Below, piece by piece: positions 59,007 to 64,000 of a DNA stretch of 64,000 nt. The stretch is taken from NCBI RefSeq assembly GCF_011043545.1, contig NZ_JAAKGP010000011.1:1-64000 (forward strand), read 5' to 3'. Origin of the DNA: Rhodobacter sp. SGA-6-6 (GTDB taxonomy: Bacteria; Pseudomonadota; Alphaproteobacteria; Rhodobacterales; Rhodobacteraceae). The first letter of the stretch is position 1. Every line of letters starts with the position of its first letter. Both the position numbers and the translations under genes were made by a program. The notes under the pieces were generated by a model. It had not been told where the DNA came from. It did not search any database and worked only from the letters and a program-made list of their open reading frames with translations.

Positions 59007-60728
59007 ATGAGACACCGCCAGACCACAACCGCCATGGCGCTTGCGCTGATGGTTTCCGGCCTGCCCGCCTGGGCCGACATGGAGGCCGCCAAGGCCTTCC
59101 TCGATGCCGAGATCGGCGACATGTCCAGCCTCGACCGCGCCGGGCAGGAGGCCGAGATGCAATGGTTCGTCGACGCCGCCGCCCCCTATGCCGGGATGGA
59201 GATCAAGGTCGTCTCCGAGACCATCACCACCCATGAATACGAATCCAAGGTGCTGGCCCCGGCCTTCACCGCCATCACCGGGATCAAGATCACCCACGAC
59301 CTGATCGGCGAGGGCGACGTGGTCGAGAAGCTGCAGACCCAGATGCAGACCGGCGAGAACGTCTACGACGCCTATATCAACGACAGCGACCTGATCGGCA
59401 CCCACTGGCGCTATCAGCAGGCCCGCAGCCTGACCGACTGGATGGCCGGCGAAGGCGCGGCCGTCACCAACCCGGGGCTGGACCTGAACGACTTCATCGG
59501 CATCAAGTTCACCACCGCGCCGGACGGCCAGCTGTATCAGCTGCCCGACCAGCAGTTCGCCAACCTCTACTGGTTCCGCTACGACTGGTTCACCGATCCG
59601 AAGACCATGGAGGATTTCAAGGCCAAGTATGGCTACGACCTCGGCGTGCCGGTCAACTGGTCGGCCTATGAGGACATCGCCGAATTCTTCACCGGCCGCG
59701 ACATGAGCTACATGGGCGGCCCGGCCAGCGGCGTCTTCGGCAGCATGGACTACGGCAAGAAGGACCCCAGCCTCGGCTGGCGCTACACCGATGCCTGGAT
59801 GTCGATGGCCGGTATGGGCGACAAGGGGGAGCCGAACGGCCTGCCGGTGGACGAATGGGGCATCCGGGTGGACGAGAACAGCCGCCCCGTCGGCTCCTGC
59901 GTCGCACGCGGCGGGGCGACCAACGATGCGGCCGCGGTCTATGCCGTCACCAAGGCCATCGAATGGCTGCAGAAATACACCCCGCCCGAGGCGCAGGGCA
60001 TGACCTTCGGCGAGGCGGGCCCGGTTCCGGCGCAGGGCAACATCGCCCAGCAGATGTTCTGGTATACCGCCTTCACCGCCGACATGGTGAAGCCCGGCCT
60101 GCCGGTGATGAACGAGGACGGCACGCCGAAATGGCGCATGGCCCCCTCGCCCCACGGCGCCTACTGGTCCGAGGGGACGAAGATCGGCTATCAGGACGTG
60201 GGCTCCTGGACCATCCTGAAGTCGACCCCGGTCGACCGCGCGCAGGCGGCCTGGCTCTACGCCCAGTTCGTCAGCTCGAAGACGGTGGACGTGAAGAAAT
60301 CCCACGTCGGCCTGACCTTCGTGCGCGAATCCACCATCCAGCACGACAGCTTCACCAAACGCGCGCCCGAGCTTGGCGGCCTGGTCGAGTTCTACCGCTC
60401 GCCCGCCCGCGTGGCCTGGTCGCCGACCGGCACCAACATCCCGGACTATCCGAAGCTGGCGCAGCTGTGGTGGCAGAACATCGGCGACGCCATGTCGGGG
60501 GCGAAGACCCCGCAGGAGGCGCTGGACGCGCTGTGCGCCGAGCAGGAGAAGGTGCTGGAGCGGCTGGAACGCGCCGGCGTGCAGGGCGACATCGGCCCGA
60601 AGCTGAACGAGGAGAAGGACCCGCAGGAATGGCTGGACGCGCCGGGCTCGCCGGTGGCCAAGCTGGAGAACGAGGATCCCGCCCCGGAAACCGTCAGCTA
60701 TGACGAACTGATCAAGTCCTGGCAGTAA
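59007..60728 (+). CDS. glpV: Glycerol-binding periplasmic protein GlpV
   Basis: A 573-residue precursor with a signal peptide ending LPAWA and a long family-1 extracellular solute-binding domain (HEYESKVLAPAFTAITGIKITHDLIGEGDV). The mature protein is much longer than usual sugar-binding proteins, which is typical for GlpV. It delivers glycerol to GlpPQ. It has its own ribosome site GGGAGGA. Confidence 0.92.
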   Translation: MRHRQTTTAMALALMVSGLPAWADMEAAKAFLDAEIGDMSSLDRAGQEAEMQWFVDAAAPYAGMEIKVVSETITTHEYESKVLAPAFTAITGIKITHDLIGEGDVVEKLQTQMQTGENVYDAYINDSDLIGTHWRYQQARSLTDWMAGEGAAVTNPGLDLNDFIGIKFTTAPDGQLYQLPDQQFANLYWFRYDWFTDPKTMEDFKAKYGYDLGVPVNWSAYEDIAEFFTGRDMSYMGGPASGVFGSMDYGKKDPSLGWRYTDAWMSMAGMGDKGEPNGLPVDEWGIRVDENSRPVGSCVARGGATNDAAAVYAVTKAIEWLQKYTPPEAQGMTFGEAGPVPAQGNIAQQMFWYTAFTADMVKPGLPVMNEDGTPKWRMAPSPHGAYWSEGTKIGYQDVGSWTILKSTPVDRAQAAWLYAQFVSSKTVDVKKSHVGLTFVRESTIQHDSFTKRAPELGGLVEFYRSPARVAWSPTGTNIPDYPKLAQLWWQNIGDAMSGAKTPQEALDALCAEQEKVLERLERAGVQGDIGPKLNEEKDPQEWLDAPGSPVAKLENEDPAPETVSYDELIKSWQ

Positions 60729-60736
60729 GCCCAAGG

Positions 60737-60813
60737 TTTGCGGGCGGTTCCTCCCGGGACCGCCCGCAAATTTCTTCCAAGAAATTTGCCAAGAATTCTC
60801 CAGAATTCTTGGC
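60737..60813 (+). repeat. Three overlapping perfect hairpins between glpV and glpK
   Basis: TTTGCGGGCGGT / ACCGCCCGCAAA (60737-60770), GCAAATTTCTT-CC-AAGAAATTTGC (60766-60789) and GCCAAGAATTCT-CC-AGAATTCTTGGC (60788-60813). Neighbouring stems share five and two bases, so they compete at their edges. They fill most of the 111-base gap. Confidence 0.85.
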
Positions 60814-60839
60814 GCTCACCGCCGGGGCTGCCGCTCGCC

Positions 60840-62324
60840 ATGACCCATATCCTCGCCATCGACCAGGGCACCACCTCATCGCGCGCGATCCTGTTCGATG
60901 CGGCCCTGCGCCCCGTCGCCCAGGCCCAGGCCGAGTTTTCCCAGCATTTCCCGCAGCCCGGCTGGGTGGAGCATGATCCGGCGGACCTCTGGTCCACCGT
61001 CGCCTCCACCGCCCGCGCCGCCATCGAGAAGGCCGGCATCGGCAGCGATCGGATCGCCGCCATCGGCATCACCAACCAACGCGAGACCACGATCCTGTGG
61101 GACCGCACCACCGGCCAACCCCTGCACAAGGCCATCGTCTGGCAGGACCGCCGCACCGCCGACACCTGCGAGGCCCTGCGCGCCGCCGGTCACGAGCCGA
61201 TGATCACCGCCCGCACCGGCCTGCTGCTCGACCCCTATTTCTCCGGCACCAAGGTGAAATGGCTGCTGGACCACATCCCCGGCGCCCGCGACAGGGCGGC
61301 GCAGGGGGAACTCGCCTTCGGCACCGTCGATTCCTGGCTGATCTGGAACCTGACCGGCGGGCGGGTCCATGCCACCGACGCCACCAACGCCGCGCGGACG
61401 CTGCTCTACAACATCGCCAGCAACGAATGGGACGCCGAGATCTGCGGCCTGCTCGACATTCCGATGCAGATCCTGCCCGAGGTGCGCGACTGCGCCGCCG
61501 CCTTCGGCGCCACCCGCCCCGACCTGTTCGGCCGCGAGATCCCGATCCTCGGCGTGGCGGGCGACCAGCAGGCCGCCACCGTCGGACAGGCCTGCTTCCG
61601 GCCGGGGATGATGAAATCCACCTATGGCACCGGCTGCTTCGCGCTGCTGAACACCGGGGCGGACCGGGTGCCGTCGAAGAACCGGCTCCTGACCACCATC
61701 GCCTACCGGCTGGACGGGCGGACGACCTATGCGCTGGAAGGCTCGATCTTCATCGCCGGCGCGGTGGTGCAATGGCTGCGCGACGGGCTGAAGATCATCC
61801 GCGAGGCGCGGGAAACCCAACCGCTGGCCGAGGCGGCCGAGGCCGCGCAGGAGGTGGTGCTGGTCCCCGCCTTCACCGGCCTCGGCGCGCCCTACTGGCG
61901 GCCCGACTGCCGCGGCGCGGTCTATGGCCTGACCCGCAACTCCGGCCCGGCCGAATTCGCCCGGGCGGCACTGGAAAGCGTCGGCTACCAGACCCGCGAC
62001 CTGCTGGAGGCGATGCGGGCCGACTGGGGGGCCGCGGCCGAGGGCGTCTTGCGGGTGGACGGCGGCATGGTGGCCAGCGACTGGACCATGCAGTTCCTGG
62101 CCGACATCCTGGGCGCGCCGGTGGACCGGCCGGTGGTGACCGAGACCACCGCCCTCGGCGCCGCCTATCTGGCCGGGCTGCAGGCCGGGCTCTGCCCGCC
62201 GCCGGAGGACTTCGCCAGGGCCTGGGCGCTGGAGCGCCGCTTCGCCCCCGCCATGGCGGCGGAGGAGCGCGACCGCCGCTATGCCCGCTGGCAGCGGGCG
62301 GTGCAGGCGACGATGTCGGTATGA
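60840..62324 (+). CDS. glpK: Glycerol kinase
   Basis: A 494-residue FGGY-family kinase, normal length. It starts [17 protein letters not shown] (phosphate-binding loop), has [13 protein letters not shown]...AIVWQDRRT with the substrate-binding Arg/Glu pair, [25 protein letters not shown], and [18 protein letters not shown]. It traps imported glycerol as glycerol-3-phosphate for GlpD and as the GlpR inducer. The ATG at 60840 lies 26 bases after the hairpin array; its stop overlaps the next gene (ATGA). Confidence 0.95.
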   Translation: MTHILAIDQGTTSSRAILFDAALRPVAQAQAEFSQHFPQPGWVEHDPADLWSTVASTARAAIEKAGIGSDRIAAIGITNQRETTILWDRTTGQPLHKAIVWQDRRTADTCEALRAAGHEPMITARTGLLLDPYFSGTKVKWLLDHIPGARDRAAQGELAFGTVDSWLIWNLTGGRVHATDATNAARTLLYNIASNEWDAEICGLLDIPMQILPEVRDCAAAFGATRPDLFGREIPILGVAGDQQAATVGQACFRPGMMKSTYGTGCFALLNTGADRVPSKNRLLTTIAYRLDGRTTYALEGSIFIAGAVVQWLRDGLKIIREARETQPLAEAAEAAQEVVLVPAFTGLGAPYWRPDCRGAVYGLTRNSGPAEFARAALESVGYQTRDLLEAMRADWGAAAEGVLRVDGGMVASDWTMQFLADILGAPVDRPVVTETTALGAAYLAGLQAGLCPPPEDFARAWALERRFAPAMAAEERDRRYARWQRAVQATMSV

Positions 62325-63463
62325 GCTTCGCGATCCTCCAGCCGCCGCGCATCCTGTTCGGCCGGGGGACTTCGGCGCAGGCGCTGCCGCTGGCGCAGGG
62401 CTTCGGCCCGCGCGGTCTGGTGGTGCATGGCGCTTCCCCGGAGCGGGCCGTTGCCGTCCTGGGCGGGCGGATTTTCGACGAAAATCCGGGGCTTCTGGCG
62501 ATCTCCGTCGCGCAGGAACCCACCCTGGCCTTGCTGGAGGCCGCCCTCGCCCGGGCCCGCGGCCATGCGCCGGACTGGGTGCTGGCCATCGGCGGCGGCT
62601 CGGTCCTCGACATGGGCAAGGCGCTGGCGGCGCTGGTGCCGGCCCCGGGCGGGCCGATGGATCATCTGGAAGTGGCCGGGCCCGGCTTGCCGCTGCCTGC
62701 CCCGCCGCTGCCCTTCGTCGCGGTGCCGACCACAGCGGGGACCGGCTCGGAGGTGACGAAGAATGCGGTGATCGGCCTGCCCGGTCACGGCCGCCCCGAT
62801 CACGGCCGCAAGGTCAGCCTCCGCGACGACCGGATGATGGCGCGGATCGCCATCGTCGACCCGGCGCTGACCGACCAGTGCGCGCGGGCGGTGACGCTGG
62901 CCTCCGGCCTCGACGCGGTGACGCAGGTGATCGAGCCCTATGTCAGTTGCAAGGCCACGCCCTGGACCGATGCCATCACCCGGCCGGTCCTCGCCCGGGG
63001 GCTGGCGGCTTTGGTGCGGCTGATGCAGGGCGAGGAAGCGGGCGCAAGGGATGCGCTGGCCTGGACCTCGCTCTGCGGCGGGCTGGCGCTGGCGAATGCC
63101 GGGCTCGGCGCGGTGCACGGACTGGCGGGGGTGATCGGCGGACGGACCGGCGCGGCGCATGGTGCGATCTGCGGCGCGCTTCTCGGGCCGGTGCTGGCGA
63201 TGAACCGGCGGCTGGCCCCGGGACCGCGGGTGGAGGAGGTCTGCGGCCTGATCGCCGGCGTGCTCGGCGGCCCGGCGGCAGAGGCCCCGGCCCGGCTGGC
63301 GGCCTGGGCCCGGGCGGAAGGCTTGCCGGGGCTAGCGAACCAGGGGCTGCGGGCGGCGGATCACCGGGAGGTGGCGGAGGCGGCGCTGGAGTCCAGTTCG
63401 ATGAAGGGCAATCCGGTGCAGCCCGCGGTGGAGGACCTGATCGCGGTGCTGGAGGCCGCGTGA
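62321..63463 (+). CDS. Iron-type (group III) alcohol dehydrogenase
   Basis: A 380-residue Fe-ADH fold: NAD-binding [31 protein letters not shown] and the metal site. Expected ligands are D198, residue 202, H266 and H280; residue 202 is Gln ([14 protein letters not shown]) where FucO-type enzymes have His, a change shared by a subgroup I recall. It is translationally coupled to glpK, so it may oxidise glycerol or a related polyol or aldehyde, but this is inference. Residues 50-56 (RIFDENP) are exactly encoded by a palindrome of the intergenic TTTTC family. Confidence 0.85.
   Translation: MSFAILQPPRILFGRGTSAQALPLAQGFGPRGLVVHGASPERAVAVLGGRIFDENPGLLAISVAQEPTLALLEAALARARGHAPDWVLAIGGGSVLDMGKALAALVPAPGGPMDHLEVAGPGLPLPAPPLPFVAVPTTAGTGSEVTKNAVIGLPGHGRPDHGRKVSLRDDRMMARIAIVDPALTDQCARAVTLASGLDAVTQVIEPYVSCKATPWTDAITRPVLARGLAALVRLMQGEEAGARDALAWTSLCGGLALANAGLGAVHGLAGVIGGRTGAAHGAICGALLGPVLAMNRRLAPGPRVEEVCGLIAGVLGGPAAEAPARLAAWARAEGLPGLANQGLRAADHREVAEAALESSSMKGNPVQPAVEDLIAVLEAA
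62468..62488. repeat. Palindrome inside the alcohol dehydrogenase gene
   Basis: CGGATTTTC-GAC-GAAAATCCG, seven codons in frame, read as RIFDENP. The stem is identical to the intergenic palindrome at 52028-52048 and both are followed by GGG. Confidence 0.85.
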
Positions 63464-63677
63464 GGCGGGCGGGAGAAGGCGAGGCACTGCCTCGCCCCCG
63501 CCCGTGCGGATGGGTTCACCCGGAGGCGGCGGTCACAAAAAACCCGAGAGGCCAGCGCCCGACCCGGCGGGCGAGAAGCGCCCGCCGAGGGCGGGGCGGG
63601 CGCTGGCCGGACCTTTGAGGCCCGGCCGGGATGGTTGATATGGTGCGCGGTGGCGAAGGCAATGGCCTTCGCCAAGG
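63464..63677 (+). repeat. Structured ~215-bp dispersed repeat, copy 4
   Basis: Starts at the base after the alcohol dehydrogenase stop codon: GGCGGGCGGGAGAAGGCGAG, CCCGGAGGCGG, CCCGAGAGGCCAGCGCCCG, the nested core, GGACCTTTGAGGCCC and stem IV TGGCGAAGGC-AATG-GCCTTCGCCA (63651-63674). It ends 16 bases before the convergent DUF1345 stop codon. Confidence 0.85.
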
Positions 63678-63692
63678 AGAGGAAATCCGCCC

Positions 63693-64000
63693 CTACAGCA
63701 CCCCCGCCAGCACGTTCACCGCAAAGGCCAGAACGCCGAGGTTGAAGAAGAAGGCGAACAACCCGTGCAGGGTGACGGCGCGGCGGATGGCGCGGGAGGA
63801 GATCGCCAGGTCCGCGGTCTGGCAGGTCATGCCGATGGTGAAGGCGAAATAGACGAAATCGGCGAAGACCGGCTCGCCGCCCCCCTCACCGCCTTCGGGA
63901 AAGACGATGCCGCCGGCATCCTTCTCCCCCACCCGGTCGTAGAACAGGTGGCCGTAGTGGAAGGCAAAGACCAGGTTGGCGAAAAGCCAGGCCAGCACCA
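63693..64000 (-). CDS. DUF1345 membrane protein, 5' part beyond the window
   Basis: The last 102 or so codons of a minus-strand gene that runs off the right edge. LAWLFANLVFAFHYGHLFYD, an insert rich in Gly and Glu, DFVYFAFTIGMTCQTADLAISSRAIRR and a final hydrophobic helix match the C-terminal half of DUF1345 integral membrane proteins of unknown function. The true start is outside the window. Confidence 0.8.
   Translation of the reverse strand, partial: VLAWLFANLVFAFHYGHLFYDRVGEKDAGGIVFPEGGEGGGEPVFADFVYFAFTIGMTCQTADLAISSRAIRRAVTLHGLFAFFFNLGVLAFAVNVLAGVL

Overview
The window is high-GC DNA from an alphaproteobacterium, most likely a member of the Rhodobacteraceae (Rhodobacter/Paracoccus/Roseobacter side). 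The evidence is the gene content: frcBCA sugar importer, glpSTPQUV glycerol importer, a taurine block with tauR-xsc-tpa and soeABC, a che operon with cheD, several Rhodobacterales-type small proteins, and tightly overlapping start/stop codons. No rRNA, tRNA, CRISPR array or insertion sequence was recognised. Only the first ~800 bases look foreign: they are visibly less GC-rich and carry a small GIY-YIG nuclease-like ORF.

Layout. 1-800: possible edge of a mobile element. 856-5721: divergent fructose-type ABC importer locus (ROK repressor and FucU/RbsD-type mutarotase on minus; frcBCA on plus). 5993-10047: minus-strand M20 amidohydrolase, FAD amine/amino-acid oxidase and a DUF3422 protein. 10215-13235: pntAB transhydrogenase, divergent from kynU-kynA (tryptophan to kynurenine/anthranilate). 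16033-28836: housekeeping and envelope genes (L,D-transpeptidase lipoprotein, class-I amidotransferase-like hydrolase, DUF305, DMT permease, ExoD, a class V aminotransferase, an MsbA-like ABC exporter, YgfZ, and a pcm-tolC-PopZ-like run). 29053-29378: small ORF with an apparent poly-C frameshift.

29644-41312: sulfonate block on minus. Tpa converts taurine to sulfoacetaldehyde, Xsc releases sulfite plus acetyl phosphate, a TauE-type permease can export sulfite, SoeABC can oxidise it in the cytoplasm, and the MocR regulator TauR has candidate direct-repeat boxes before tpa and xsc. A phosphomannomutase gene follows soeC by five bases. 41563-50351: one chemotaxis operon (STAS, cheY, cheA, cheW, cheR, second cheY, a small CheZ/CheT-like candidate, MCP, cheB with a dead receiver, cheD). 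50807-63463: a serine hydrolase and a complete glycerol locus: glpR divergent from glpD-glpS-glpT-glpP-glpQ-glpU-glpV-glpK, ending with a translationally coupled iron-type alcohol dehydrogenase. 63693-64000: the 3' part of a DUF1345 gene.

The most unusual layer lies between and sometimes inside the genes. A ~215-bp repeat with four nested stem-loops occurs in four good copies and one decayed copy, three of them between convergent genes, with one compensatory base-pair change. A second family of tiny perfect palindromes (TTTTC-nnn-GAAAA type) sits at gene ends and is also found in frame inside two proteins. A third family is a long hairpin cassette flanked by CCTCCGGCGG and GGGGGTTTGGGGG.
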